This document shows, piece by piece, positions 33,403 through 42,225 of a DNA stretch of 64,000 bases. This DNA is from Flavobacterium stagni. Its GTDB lineage: Bacteria; Bacteroidota; Bacteroidia; Flavobacteriales; Flavobacteriaceae. The stretch lies in the NCBI RefSeq assembly GCF_004122105.1, contig NZ_SBKN01000001.1, positions 124,001 to 188,000 of the forward strand, written 5' to 3'. The notes beneath the pieces are model-generated. The model was not told the DNA's origin and did not search any database. It saw nothing but the letters and a program-made list of their open reading frames with translations. Position numbers and translations under genes: made by a program. Within the stretch, counting starts at the first letter, position 1. The number at the start of each line of letters is the position of its first letter.

Positions 33403-34530
33403 TTATACAAACGCTAAAATAGCATCCGTAATATATTTTATTTGTTCGTCATCCAATTCGGTGTGCATTGGTAACGCGATTACTTCATCTACCAATTGAT
33501 TGGTTACTGGGAAATCTTCTTCGCGATAGCGCACATCCAAATAGGCTTTTTGACGGTGCAACGGAATCGGGTAATAAATTGCACACGGAATTCCCATCCC
33601 TTGTAAATGCGCTAATAAACCGTCGCGTTTCCCATTCAAAATACGAATCACATATTGGTGAAATACATGGCAATCACATGCATCACAAATGGTAGGTACC
33701 CAAATATTGGGATTGGCCCCTAACGCTTCTGAATATTTGCGGGCTGCCTCTTGACGGGCTTTATTGTAGGTATCCAAATGCGGTAATTTCGCTTTCAAAA
33801 CCCCAGCCTGAATACTGTCTAAACGGGAATTTACCCCCACTACATCGTGATGGTAGCGCTCGTACATTCCGTGGTTCACGATCCCGCGAAGGGTATGGGC
33901 TAACGCATCATCATTGGTGAAAATCGCTCCACCATCGCCGTAACACCCTAAATTTTTAGAAGGAAAAAAGGACGTAGCGCCCACATGTCCGATGGTTCCC
34001 ACTTTGCGTTTTGAACCGTCTTTCGACGTATAATCGGCACCAATGGCTTGCGCATTGTCTTCAATTACAAATAGATTATGTTCGTTGGCAATTTCCATAA
34101 TCGCATCCATATTGGCCGCACGACCAAACAAATGCACGGGAACAATCGCTTTTGTATTGGGAGTAATCGCTTGACGAATACGCTCCAAAGAAATGTTCAT
34201 ATTATTCAAATCCACATCCACCAAAACAGGTGTCAATTGCAACAACGCAATCACCTCAACGGTTGCGGCAAAGGTAAAATCAGCGGTAATCACTTCGTCA
34301 CCCGGCTGTAAACCCAACCCCATCATCGCAATTTGTAAGGCATCAGTTCCATTGGCACACGGAATAACGTGTTTCACGCCCAAATAGGCTTCCAAATCAG
34401 CTTGAAATTGATGTACTAAAGGGCCGTTAATATAAGTTGTAGTATCGAGAACGTCTTGAATGGAAGCGTTTACTTCCTCTTTTATTTTATCGTATTGACT
34501 TTTTAAGTCAACCATTTGTAATTTTCTCAT
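33403..34530 (-). CDS. DegT/DnrJ/EryC1-family sugar aminotransferase
   Basis: 375-residue PLP enzyme that typically transaminates a nucleotide-linked keto-sugar. Motifs are VKHVIPCANGTDALQIAM, ITADFTFAATVEVIALL, VPVHLFGRAANMD, the Asp/Gln of VIEDNAQAIGADY and the Schiff-base Lys about 192 in SFFPSKNLGCYGDGG. The ATG at 34530 (MRKLQMVDLKSQY) fits the family N-terminus. It heads a two-gene operon with galE. The exact amino sugar made cannot be read. Confidence 0.9.
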   Translation of the reverse strand: MRKLQMVDLKSQYDKIKEEVNASIQDVLDTTTYINGPLVHQFQADLEAYLGVKHVIPCANGTDALQIAMMGLGLQPGDEVITADFTFAATVEVIALLQLTPVLVDVDLNNMNISLERIRQAITPNTKAIVPVHLFGRAANMDAIMEIANEHNLFVIEDNAQAIGADYTSKDGSKRKVGTIGHVGATSFFPSKNLGCYGDGGAIFTNDDALAHTLRGIVNHGMYERYHHDVVGVNSRLDSIQAGVLKAKLPHLDTYNKARQEAARKYSEALGANPNIWVPTICDACDCHVFHQYVIRILNGKRDGLLAHLQGMGIPCAIYYPIPLHRQKAYLDVRYREEDFPVTNQLVDEVIALPMHTELDDEQIKYITDAILAFV

Positions 34531-34550
34531 GGTCTGTTTTTAAAGCGTAA

Positions 34551-34558
34551 CAAAAGTA
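34551..34558 (-). promoter_or_regulatory. Putative promoter of the DegT-galE operon
   Basis: TACTTTTG on the minus strand, 21 bp before the ATG at 34530. Confidence 0.5.
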
Positions 34559-34576
34559 CACATTTTCTGATTTTAT

Positions 34577-34690
34577 GGAGCAAATGGCTCGGGCTTTTTC
34601 AGCCATCGTCTTTCCCGCTTTCGGCCATAGTCCCGTAGGAATCGGGAGCTATTTGCCTCTTTCGGGGCTAAACCCGCAACGTCTTTCGAG
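34577..34690 (-). repeat. Flavobacterial intergenic repeat, copy C
   Basis: Read on the minus strand: TTAGCCCCGAAAGAGG, ATAGCTCCCGATTCC, CGAAAGCGGGAAAGACG, matching copies B and D in order. It fills the gap between the divergent DegT and waaA genes. Confidence 0.6.
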
Positions 34691-34728
34691 AAAATAATCG
34701 TACTTTTAACCCCCGTAAAGCTGAGGGC

Positions 34729-35973
34729 ATGTTGTTTTTCTACAATTTACTGGTTCATTTATTGGCGGCATTGCTTCCGCTTCTTGCCCTATTCAGCTCC
34801 AAATTGAAATTATTTGTCCAAGGTAGGAAATCCGTTTGGGACACTTTGACTTCTAAACTTCAAGCTTCAGACAAAACCATTTGGTTTCATGCTGCCTCAT
34901 TGGGAGAATATGAGCAAGGCTTACCCGTAATTGAGGCCATCAAAGTAAACTATCCCCAGCATAAAATCGTCGTGACTTTTTTCTCTCCTTCGGGTTATGA
35001 AGTTCGAAAAAACAATACGATTGCCGATGTAACAGTTTATTTGCCATTGGACACCCAATCCAATGCTCAACGATTTATCGAAACTATTCAACCCGAACTG
35101 GTCTTCTTCATCAAATACGAATACTGGCCCAACTATTTGAATATTCTTAAAAAGAAAGCAACACCTACTTATTTACTATCGGGTATCTTTCGTCCCAATC
35201 AAGCGTTTTTTAAATTCTACGGCGGATTTTATCGCCAAGCCTTGCAAACCTTTGACCATTTTTTTGTCCAAAATGAATCCTCAAAAAAACTGTTGCAATC
35301 GATTGGATATTCCCAATGTACGGTTTCTGGGGACACGCGTTTTGATCGGGTAGTTGGAATATTGGAACGCGACAATCAATTGGACTTTATTGCGAATTTT
35401 AAAAACAGCCAAACAACATTGGTTGCAGGAAGTACCTGGCCCAAAGATGAAGAATTGTTACTTTCCTTTATCAATCAAGCGCCATCCGACTTAAAATTCA
35501 TCATTGCACCACACAATATCAAAGCGGAACAAATTGCCAATCTCCAACAACGATTACAAAAACCGACCGTTTTATTTTCAGAAAAAGAAGGCAAAGACCT
35601 TTCTTCTTATTCTGTCTTCATCATTGACACTATCGGAATTTTGACCAAAATTTACAGTTATGCCGATATTGCTTATGTGGGCGGCGGATTTGGTCATCCC
35701 GGCGTGCATAATGTCCTCGAACCCGCTACGTTTGGGATTCCTATTGTTGTCGGACCCAATTATAGCCATTTTGCAGAAGCGACGGCTTTGGTCGATTTGG
35801 GCGGTTGTGTTTCCATTCAAAACACCCAAGAATGTGAAGAAGCGCTGAATCGTTGGATTCAAAATGAAGACGAACGTTATGAAAAAGGACATATTTGTGC
35901 CACTTTTGTTCAAATGAATAAAGGGGCTACAGCTACCATAATTAAATATATCACAAACACACACCAACTTTAA
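34729..35973 (+). CDS. waaA: 3-deoxy-D-manno-octulosonic acid transferase
   Basis: GT30 glycosyltransferase that adds Kdo to lipid A. The 414-residue protein has an N-terminal membrane anchor (LLVHLLAALLPLLALF), the segment IWFHAASLGEYEQGLPVIEA with the catalytic-type Glu, VTFFSPSGYEVRKN, VAGSTWPKDEELLLSF and, near the C-terminus, YVGGGFGHPGVHNVLEPATF. All are typical of KdtA/WaaA. The S46 peptidase gene starts 4 bp after its stop. Confidence 0.95.
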   Translation: MLFFYNLLVHLLAALLPLLALFSSKLKLFVQGRKSVWDTLTSKLQASDKTIWFHAASLGEYEQGLPVIEAIKVNYPQHKIVVTFFSPSGYEVRKNNTIADVTVYLPLDTQSNAQRFIETIQPELVFFIKYEYWPNYLNILKKKATPTYLLSGIFRPNQAFFKFYGGFYRQALQTFDHFFVQNESSKKLLQSIGYSQCTVSGDTRFDRVVGILERDNQLDFIANFKNSQTTLVAGSTWPKDEELLLSFINQAPSDLKFIIAPHNIKAEQIANLQQRLQKPTVLFSEKEGKDLSSYSVFIIDTIGILTKIYSYADIAYVGGGFGHPGVHNVLEPATFGIPIVVGPNYSHFAEATALVDLGGCVSIQNTQECEEALNRWIQNEDERYEKGHICATFVQMNKGATATIIKYITNTHQL

Positions 35974-35977
35974 TCCT

Positions 35978-38131
35978 ATGAAAAACTTGAAACACTTGTT
36001 TTTGTTTTTGTTCTTATGCCTTAATGCCGTTGCACAACAAGGCGGAATGTGGTTGCCCAACTTATTGAAAGGCGACCGTGAAACGGAAATGAAAAATCTA
36101 GGCATGAAATTAACTGCCGAACAAATTTATTCGGTGAACAAATCCAGCTTAAAAGATGCCGTTCCGCAGTTTGATGGCGGTTGTACGGCAGAAGTTATTT
36201 CCAACAAAGGTTTGATTTTAACCAACCACCATTGTGGATTTGACGCGATTCAAAATCATTCTACCGTAGAACACGATTATTTACGTGATGGATTTTGGGC
36301 TTATAAAATGGAGGACGAATTGGCAAATCCCGATATGGTCGTCACGTTTGTGGTGCGCATTGAAGATGTGACTTCAAAAGTATTAGAAGGCACTACAGGC
36401 TTAACTGAAGCCGATAAACAAAAAAAGATTCAAAGCACTATTGCTGAATTGACAAAATCGTTACCCAAAGAAGCTTGGCAAGACAACTTGATCAAAACCT
36501 TTTACGATGGCAATCAGTACATTCGTTTTGTGACCGAAACCTTTAAAGACATTCGTTTAGTTGGCGCACCACCGAGTTCGATCGGGAAATTTGGCTCCGA
36601 TACCGACAACTGGGTTTGGCCACGCCATACAGGAGATTTCTCGATTTTCCGTATTTATGCGGATAAAAACAACCGACCTGCGACCTATTCCAAAGACAAT
36701 GTTCCTTACACACCAAAATACTTTTTCCCTATTTCTATAAAAGGAGTTAAAGAAAATGATTTTACGATGGTGATGGGGTATCCGGGTCGCACACAAGAAT
36801 ACTTGCCTTCTTATGCGGTTGAACAATTGGTGAATACGTTAAATCCCGCAAAAATTGAAGTAAGAGACGCTGCCTTGAAAGTGCAAGATCGTTTTATGCG
36901 CAAAGATCAAGCGATCAAAATTCAATATGCTTCGAAATATGCCAGTATTGCCAACTATTGGAAAAAATGGATTGGCGAAACCAAAGGCTTGAAAAAATCA
37001 AATGCGATTGTAGAAAAGCAAAAGTTTGAAGCAGCATTAACTGCAAAAATTAATGCGGCAGGTAAACAAAGTGAATACGGTCAATTGTTAAGTGATTTTG
37101 AAAAAAATTACAGCGCCATTCGCGATTATGCGTTAGCCCGTGATTTGTTTACAGAAGTGGTGTTGCGCAATACCGAACTTTTACAAACGGGGTATAAATT
37201 GTACCAATTGGAGCAATTGTATACCAACAAAGGAGAACAAGCTTTTACAGATCGTAAAAACACCTTACATAAAGGTATCGATGCATTTTATAAAGATTAC
37301 AATAATGAGGTCGATAAAAATGTATTTGAACAATTGATCGCCATTTATGCGCAACGCTTACCCAAAGCGTTTTTACCAAGTACTCTAGAAAATTTGAATG
37401 CGACTCAAATGGCTCAGGATATTTATTCAACTTCAGCGTTGACTAATTTAGAGGCATTTAGAAAAATGTTGGAAGGCGATACGGCTACTGTTTTAGCAAA
37501 AATGAATCAAGACAAAGGCTATCAATTGGTGAAATCCATTGCTGATGCCTATTTGCAAAAAGTGGCCCCTAAATTTGATGAATTGAATTTAAAAAACATG
37601 GCCACGCAACGCACGTACATGAAAGCGATTGTGGAATTGAGTCCGAAGTCGGCCCGTATTTTCCCCGATGCCAACAGTACGCTGCGCGTGACTTACGGTA
37701 AAGTTAAAGGTTACAAACCCACGGATGCTGTGTATTATGAACCTTTTACTACACTTGATGGTGTCATGGAAAAATACGTTCCAGGCGACTATGAATTTGA
37801 TGTTCCTCAAAAACTGATAGAATTGCACCAACAAAAGAATTATGGCCGATATGCCAATACCCAAGGCAAAATGCCAGTTGCTTTTATCGCTACGAATCAT
37901 ACTACAGGAGGAAACTCGGGTAGTCCGGCTTTGGATGCAGAAGGTAATTTAATTGGTTGTAATTTTGACCGCGTTTGGGAAGGCACGATGAGTGATGTTT
38001 TCTATTCTCCAGAGATCTGTAGAAACATTATGGTGGATGCGCGCTATATCTTATTTATCATTGATAAGTTTGCAAACGCTCAAAATTTGATTAACGAACT
38101 GAAAATCATTAGCCCAAAAAAGAAGAAATAA
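35978..38131 (+). CDS. S46 family dipeptidyl-peptidase, DPP11-type
   Basis: 717-residue periplasmic serine peptidase that releases dipeptides from N-termini. Signal peptide about 1-20. Catalytic residues visible: His85 in LTNHHCGFDAIQ, the Asp in WPRHTGDFSIFRIYAD and Ser about 647 in TTGGNSGSPAL. Eighteen residues after that Ser comes Arg (CNFDRVWEG, about 665). In characterised enzymes Arg at this site gives Asp/Glu specificity (DPP11) and Gly gives hydrophobic specificity (DPP7), so acidic P1 specificity is predicted. Four bases downstream of waaA, a likely shared transcript. It supplies dipeptides for peptide-based growth (family knowledge). Confidence 0.93.
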   Translation: MKNLKHLFLFLFLCLNAVAQQGGMWLPNLLKGDRETEMKNLGMKLTAEQIYSVNKSSLKDAVPQFDGGCTAEVISNKGLILTNHHCGFDAIQNHSTVEHDYLRDGFWAYKMEDELANPDMVVTFVVRIEDVTSKVLEGTTGLTEADKQKKIQSTIAELTKSLPKEAWQDNLIKTFYDGNQYIRFVTETFKDIRLVGAPPSSIGKFGSDTDNWVWPRHTGDFSIFRIYADKNNRPATYSKDNVPYTPKYFFPISIKGVKENDFTMVMGYPGRTQEYLPSYAVEQLVNTLNPAKIEVRDAALKVQDRFMRKDQAIKIQYASKYASIANYWKKWIGETKGLKKSNAIVEKQKFEAALTAKINAAGKQSEYGQLLSDFEKNYSAIRDYALARDLFTEVVLRNTELLQTGYKLYQLEQLYTNKGEQAFTDRKNTLHKGIDAFYKDYNNEVDKNVFEQLIAIYAQRLPKAFLPSTLENLNATQMAQDIYSTSALTNLEAFRKMLEGDTATVLAKMNQDKGYQLVKSIADAYLQKVAPKFDELNLKNMATQRTYMKAIVELSPKSARIFPDANSTLRVTYGKVKGYKPTDAVYYEPFTTLDGVMEKYVPGDYEFDVPQKLIELHQQKNYGRYANTQGKMPVAFIATNHTTGGNSGSPALDAEGNLIGCNFDRVWEGTMSDVFYSPEICRNIMVDARYILFIIDKFANAQNLINELKIISPKKKK

Positions 38132-38150
38132 ATATTTCAAAAATAAGACT

Positions 38151-38165
38151 TTGGCACGGTCTTTG
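38151..38165 (+). promoter_or_regulatory. Sigma-54-like promoter of the 38288 lipoprotein gene
   Basis: TTGGCA-N5-TTTG: TTGGCACGGTCTTTGA, one base short of the TGGCACG-N4-TTGC consensus. It ends about 120 bp before the ATG and matches the site at 25824. Confidence 0.4.
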
Positions 38166-38242
38166 ATAAATAATGGACGGAATTCAAAGTGCGAATTTTT
38201 TAAAAAAATAAGAACTTTTGTTTTTGTGATTAAAAAAATTTA

Positions 38243-38250
38243 TATCTTTG
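38243..38250 (+). promoter_or_regulatory. Putative housekeeping -7 element of the lipoprotein gene
   Basis: TATCTTTG fits TAnnTTTG, with a TTG at 38224-38226 upstream; 37 bp before the ATG at 38288. Together with the site at 38151 this gives two candidate promoters for one small gene. Confidence 0.5.
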
Positions 38251-38287
38251 CTCCGAATTAATAATTAACCTTTTATAATTAAGTAAG

Positions 38288-38503
38288 ATGAAAAAAGTAT
38301 TTTTAAGCTTAGCTGTTATCGCTGCTTTGACTGTTGTATCTTGTAAAAATTCTGAAAACGCTGAAGCAACTACAACTGACTCAACTGCTGTTGACTCAAC
38401 TGCTACTGATTCTACTGCTGCTACTACAGATTCTACAGCTACAGATTCTACAAAAGTAGATTCAACTGCTGCTAAAACTGAAGCTCCAGCTGAAAAAAAA
38501 TAA
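38288..38503 (+). CDS. Small TDST-repeat lipoprotein
   Basis: 71 residues: signal peptide MKKVFLSLAVIAALTVVSC with Cys19 lipobox, then a degenerate repeat of Thr-Asp-Ser-Thr-Ala units (TTDSTAVDSTATDSTAATTD) and a Lys/Ala/Pro/Glu tail (KTEAPAEKK). Paralogous to the product at 25890 by signal peptide and tail. A flexible, possibly O-glycosylated stalk is conceivable, as Bacteroidetes glycosylate D(S/T) motifs of exported proteins and this one is full of DS/DT-like triplets; that is inference. Confidence 0.75.
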   Translation: MKKVFLSLAVIAALTVVSCKNSENAEATTTDSTAVDSTATDSTAATTDSTATDSTKVDSTAAKTEAPAEKK

Positions 38504-38525
38504 TTAGAACTCAGTTCTGATTAAG

Positions 38526-38554
38526 AAAAAAGTCCCGATACCGGGACTTTTTTG
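38526..38554 (+). terminator. Terminator of the 38288 lipoprotein gene
   Basis: AAAAGTCCC/GGGACTTTT with a 6-nt loop and a T run. Confidence 0.88.
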
Positions 38555-38602
38555 CGTTTATATACTTCGTGAATTGTTTATCTAGCTTAAATAGTTGCAA
38601 TA

Positions 38603-38636
38603 AAAAAAGCTCCTAATGAAACATTAGGAGCTTTTG
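38603..38636 (-). terminator. Terminator of the tRNA operon
   Basis: On the minus strand AAAAGCTCCTAATG/CATTAGGAGCTTTT with a 4-nt loop and T tract, directly after tRNA-Leu. Confidence 0.88.
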
Positions 38637-38722
38637 TACTCAAGGCGGGACTTGAACCCGCACGGGCATTACTACCCACTGGATTTTAAGTCCAGCGTGT
38701 CTACCAATTCCACCACTCGAGC
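38637..38722 (-). tRNA. tRNA-Leu (anticodon TAA)
   Basis: 86 nt with acceptor GCTCGAG paired to CTTGAGT, D-arm with GGTGGAATTGGTAGACAC, anticodon stem around CTTAAAA (anticodon TAA), a long variable arm GGGTAGTAATGCCC as in Leu tRNAs, and the T-arm GCGGGTTCAAGTCCCGC. CCA is not encoded. Second in a two-tRNA transcript. Confidence 0.95.
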
Positions 38723-38735
38723 ATTTGGTATGTTG

Positions 38736-38808
38736 AGCGAAAAACGGGGTTCGAACCCGCGACCTCAACCTTGGCAAGGTTGCGCTCTACCAACTGAGCT
38801 ATTTTCGC
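38736..38808 (-). tRNA. tRNA-Gly (anticodon GCC)
   Basis: 73 nt: acceptor GCGAAAA/TTTTCGC, D-arm TAGCTCAGTTGGTAGAGC, anticodon loop TTGCCAA (GCC), T-arm CGGGTTCGAACCCCG. CCA is not encoded. It precedes tRNA-Leu by 13 bp on the same strand. Confidence 0.95.
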
Positions 38809-38857
38809 ATTATCAATGTATTTAAGAACTGCACCGCATTGCTTGCGATTGCGGATG

Positions 38858-38865
38858 CAAATGTA
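38858..38865 (-). promoter_or_regulatory. Putative tRNA operon -7 element
   Basis: TACATTTG on the minus strand, 50 bp before the tRNA-Gly 5' end. Confidence 0.5.
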
Positions 38866-38940
38866 ACACTTAAATTGAATTCTGCAAATGAAAATTAGAA
38901 AAAAATTCAGGGTTTTTCTTAACCCACTGATTGCCAAACT

Positions 38941-41547
38941 TTACTTTCTGTTTAACATTCGTTTTAATTCATTTAACTTCATCAATGCCTCCACAGGCGT
39001 CAATGTATTTATGTCCAATTGCTCAATATCCGTTTTGATTTCTTCTAACAAAGGATCATCCAAATTGAAAAAGCTGAGTTGCATTTCATCTTGCGCCGAC
39101 TTGATGCCGTTCAACACTTCTGACGAATGTCCTTTTTCCATCTTCTTTAACATCTTCTGTGCTTTTTGAATTACGGTTTGTGGCATCCCAGCCATTTTCG
39201 CCACATGAATACCAAAACTGTGTGCGCTACCGCCTTCTACCAACTTACGCAAGAAAAGCACATTGTCTTTTAATTCTTTTACCGAAACATTATAATTTCG
39301 AATTCTCGGTAATACCTCCGTCATTTCATTCAACTCATGGTAATGGGTCGCAAATAAGGTTTTGGCACGTGCCGGATTTTCATGCAAATATTCTGCAATC
39401 GCCCAGGCAATGGAAATACCATCATATGTACTCGTTCCGCGTCCAATTTCGTCAAGTAAAACCAAACTTCGTTCCGACATATTGTTCAAAATAGAAGCTG
39501 TTTCATTCATCTCCACCATAAAAGTAGACTCACCCATGGAAATATTATCACTGGCTCCTACCCGCGTAAAAATTTTATCCACCACCCCCATACGAACGGA
39601 TTCGGCCGGTACAAAACTTCCAATTTGCGCCAACAGTACAATAAGCGCTGTTTGACGTAATATGGCCGACTTACCCGACATGTTCGGACCCGTAATCATG
39701 ATGATTTGCTGACTGTCGCGATCCAAATACACATCATTAGCAATATACGGCACACCCACCGGCAATTGTTTTTCAATTACGGGATGACGACCGTTTTTGA
39801 TGTCCAAATCAAAACTATCATCCAATTCCGGACATACATAATGATGATCCAAAGCCAATTGAGCAAAAGCAACCAAACAATCCAATTGCGCAATCAAATG
39901 CGCATTCATTTGCACTTGCTTGATATACGTTCCAATCCAATTCACCAATTGCTCAAACAGTTGGGATTCGATTTGGTGAATCTTTTCTTCAGCACCAAGA
40001 ATGGTACTCTCATACTCTTTTAATTCTTCCGTGATGTAGCGCTCTGCATTGACCAAGGTTTGTTTTCGAATCCAATCTTCGGGCACTTTGTCTTTGTGGG
40101 TGTTTCGAACTTCGATATAATACCCAAAAACGTTATTAAACGAAATCTTCAAAGAGGTAATTCCTGTTCGTTCCGATTCCCGCTTTTCAATTTGCTCCAA
40201 AAATTCTTTCCCAGAAAAAGCAATATTGCGCAACCTATCCAATTCTTCGTGTACACCCGGAGCAATTGCATTTCCTTTAGTAATGGAAACAGGCGCATCT
40301 GGATTTAAAGTAGTCGCGATTTTTTCCCGCAAAACATCACACGAATGCAACGTATCTCCCAACACACGAACAGCTTCTTGGGGACTTGCCAAGGCTATCG
40401 TTTTTACTGGAACAATAGCATCCAAGGATTCTTTTAGATACATCACTTCACGCGGCGCAATTCGTCCCGTAGCCACTTTCGAAATCAGTCGCTCCAAATC
40501 CGATATCTGTTTGATTTGATATTGAATTTGTTGCATAATCTCTTGATTACTTTTCAGATAGGAAACCACTTCATGGCGCTCTCTGATTTTTTGAATATCC
40601 TTTAACGGGAGTGCCAGCCATCTTTTTAACAGGCGAGCTCCCATAGGCGAAAGCGTTTTATCGATAATATCTAAAAGCGTTACCGCATTGGGATTATAGC
40701 TATGGTATAGTTCTAAATTGCGAATGGTAAATCGGTCCATCCAAACATACGCCTCTTCGGCAATGCGTTGAATAGACGAAATATGCTGTAATTTATTATG
40801 CTGTGTTTCGGATAAATAATACAAAATCGCCCCAGAAGCAATCACTCCTTCCACCAAATCGTCAACTCCAAATCCTTTTAAGGAATTGGTTTGAAAATGT
40901 GTAGTTAAGCGCTCTAAGGCATAATCTTCTTTATACAACCAGTCTTCGAGATAAAACACATTGTACTCTTCACCAAAAACATCTTGAAATTGCTTTTTCT
41001 GCTGTTTGGGAACCAGTAATTCAGCGGGTTGAAAATTCTGAATCAATTTATCCAAATATTCTTCATTCCCTTGAGCCGCGAGAAATTCACCCGTTGATAC
41101 ATCAAGAAAAGCGATTCCTAATGTTTTTTTACCGAAATAAACGGAAGCCAAAAAATTGTTGGATTTGGCTTGCAGCACCTCATCATTCATGGCCACACCT
41201 GGCGTAACCAATTCCGTAACCCCTCTTTTTACAATGGTTTTAGTCATTTTGGGATCTTCCAATTGGTCACAAATGGCAACCCGCAAACCGGCTTTAACTA
41301 ATTTAGGTAAATATGTGTTTAATGAGTGATGAGGAAATCCAGCCAATGCCGTTTCTGATTCCGAGCCATTCCCTCTTTTGGTCAAAATAATTCCTAAGAT
41401 CTTAGAGGCGCGTATGGCATCTTCACCAAAGGTTTCATAAAAGTCGCCTACGCGAAACAACAAACAAGCATCGGGATACTTGGCTTTAATCTCGTTGTAT
41501 TGCTTCATCAATGGGGTTTCCTTTGTACTTTTTTCTTTGGCTGCCAC
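38941..41547 (-). CDS. mutS: DNA mismatch repair protein MutS
   Basis: 868 residues, the MutS1 length. Mismatch-reading N-terminal motif LLFRVGDFYETFGEDA (Phe-x-Glu), lever and clamp regions, then the ATPase with Walker A GPNMSGKSAILRQTALIVLL, the signature MGESTFMVEMNETASIL, and Walker B RSLVLLDEIGRGTSTYDGIS, LFATHYHELNEM. It begins with GTG at 41547 (VAAKEKSTKE); an in-frame stop just upstream leaves no earlier start. It is divergent from the DUF1573 gene and runs toward the tRNA pair. No mutL nearby. Confidence 0.97.
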   Translation of the reverse strand: MAAKEKSTKETPLMKQYNEIKAKYPDACLLFRVGDFYETFGEDAIRASKILGIILTKRGNGSESETALAGFPHHSLNTYLPKLVKAGLRVAICDQLEDPKMTKTIVKRGVTELVTPGVAMNDEVLQAKSNNFLASVYFGKKTLGIAFLDVSTGEFLAAQGNEEYLDKLIQNFQPAELLVPKQQKKQFQDVFGEEYNVFYLEDWLYKEDYALERLTTHFQTNSLKGFGVDDLVEGVIASGAILYYLSETQHNKLQHISSIQRIAEEAYVWMDRFTIRNLELYHSYNPNAVTLLDIIDKTLSPMGARLLKRWLALPLKDIQKIRERHEVVSYLKSNQEIMQQIQYQIKQISDLERLISKVATGRIAPREVMYLKESLDAIVPVKTIALASPQEAVRVLGDTLHSCDVLREKIATTLNPDAPVSITKGNAIAPGVHEELDRLRNIAFSGKEFLEQIEKRESERTGITSLKISFNNVFGYYIEVRNTHKDKVPEDWIRKQTLVNAERYITEELKEYESTILGAEEKIHQIESQLFEQLVNWIGTYIKQVQMNAHLIAQLDCLVAFAQLALDHHYVCPELDDSFDLDIKNGRHPVIEKQLPVGVPYIANDVYLDRDSQQIIMITGPNMSGKSAILRQTALIVLLAQIGSFVPAESVRMGVVDKIFTRVGASDNISMGESTFMVEMNETASILNNMSERSLVLLDEIGRGTSTYDGISIAWAIAEYLHENPARAKTLFATHYHELNEMTEVLPRIRNYNVSVKELKDNVLFLRKLVEGGSAHSFGIHVAKMAGMPQTVIQKAQKMLKKMEKGHSSEVLNGIKSAQDEMQLSFFNLDDPLLEEIKTDIEQLDINTLTPVEALMKLNELKRMLNRK

Positions 41548-41662
41548 GCTATTTCAATATTAAAAAATGAGGTACGAATGTAACGAAATCTATTGAAGTT
41601 TGCCACGAAATTTATTAGTGATTTTTACTCGGAAAATTTGGACAATACATGATTTTTTTTGC

Positions 41663-41670
41663 TAGATTTG
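41663..41670 (+). promoter_or_regulatory. Putative -7 element of the DUF1573 gene
   Basis: TAGATTTG fits TAnnTTTG, 28 bp before the ATG at 41697. Confidence 0.45.
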
Positions 41671-41696
41671 CTTGTAAATCTAAATTTTGTTAGACC

Positions 41697-42164
41697 ATGA
41701 AAAAAATTCTTTTGGTTGCAGCACTTTCAGTAATGGGTTTAGCCAATGCACAAACCCCTAATGCGAAAACAACTACTGCTCAGCCAGCGCAAACCACTCA
41801 ACCTGTTGACGGTGCACAAATTACATTTGAAAACGAAACGATTGACTACGGCACCATTGAACACAATGCCGATGGTAATCGTCAATTTGTTTTCACTAAC
41901 TCAGGCAATAAACCGTTAATTATTGAGAGCGCTCAGGGTTCTTGTGGTTGTACAGTTCCAACGCCTCCTAAAGATCCGATTCAACCCGGTCAAAAAGGAG
42001 TAATCAGTGTTCGTTACGCAACAGACCGCGTAGGACAATTTACTAAAAACGTAACTGTGCGTTCCAATGCAGTAGGCAACGAAACTAAGGTTTTAACCAT
42101 TAAAGGTAACGTTTTACCCGATCCGCAACCCGCTACTCCAGCAGCTGCACCGGTAAAAAGTTAA
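41697..42164 (+). CDS. DUF1573 periplasmic protein
   Basis: 155 residues: signal peptide (MKKILLVAALSVMGLANA), a Thr/Gln/Pro-rich linker, then one DUF1573 Ig-like domain: ITFENETIDYGTIEHNADGN, FVFTNSGNKPLIIESAQGSC with the family CxC (Cys83, Cys85), and PGQKGVISVRYATDRVGQFT. It ends in a Pro/Ala-rich tail. No lipobox, in contrast to the island's DUF1573 lipoprotein at 18724. Monocistronic with a terminator. Role unknown. Confidence 0.88.
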   Translation: MKKILLVAALSVMGLANAQTPNAKTTTAQPAQTTQPVDGAQITFENETIDYGTIEHNADGNRQFVFTNSGNKPLIIESAQGSCGCTVPTPPKDPIQPGQKGVISVRYATDRVGQFTKNVTVRSNAVGNETKVLTIKGNVLPDPQPATPAAAPVKS

Positions 42165-42189
42165 ATAAAATCTTATTTTTCCATATTTA

Positions 42190-42221
42190 AAGCTCCTCAA
42201 CGGGAGCTTTTTTTATTTTTG
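42190..42221 (+). terminator. Terminator overlapping the next promoter
   Basis: AAGCTCC/GGGAGCTT stem with a short loop (42190-42210) and a T tract that runs straight into TATTTTTG at 42214-42221, a good -7 element for the gene starting at 42226. Terminator and promoter therefore share bases. Confidence 0.75.
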
Positions 42222-42225
42222 TAGT

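Noticed and set aside
35578-36105. 175-codon minus-strand frame over waaA and the S46 gene
   Set aside because: It runs antisense to two strongly supported genes and shows no recognisable domain.
38634-38937. Reading frames across the tRNA pair on both strands
   Set aside because: The region is fully explained by tRNA-Leu, tRNA-Gly and their promoter.
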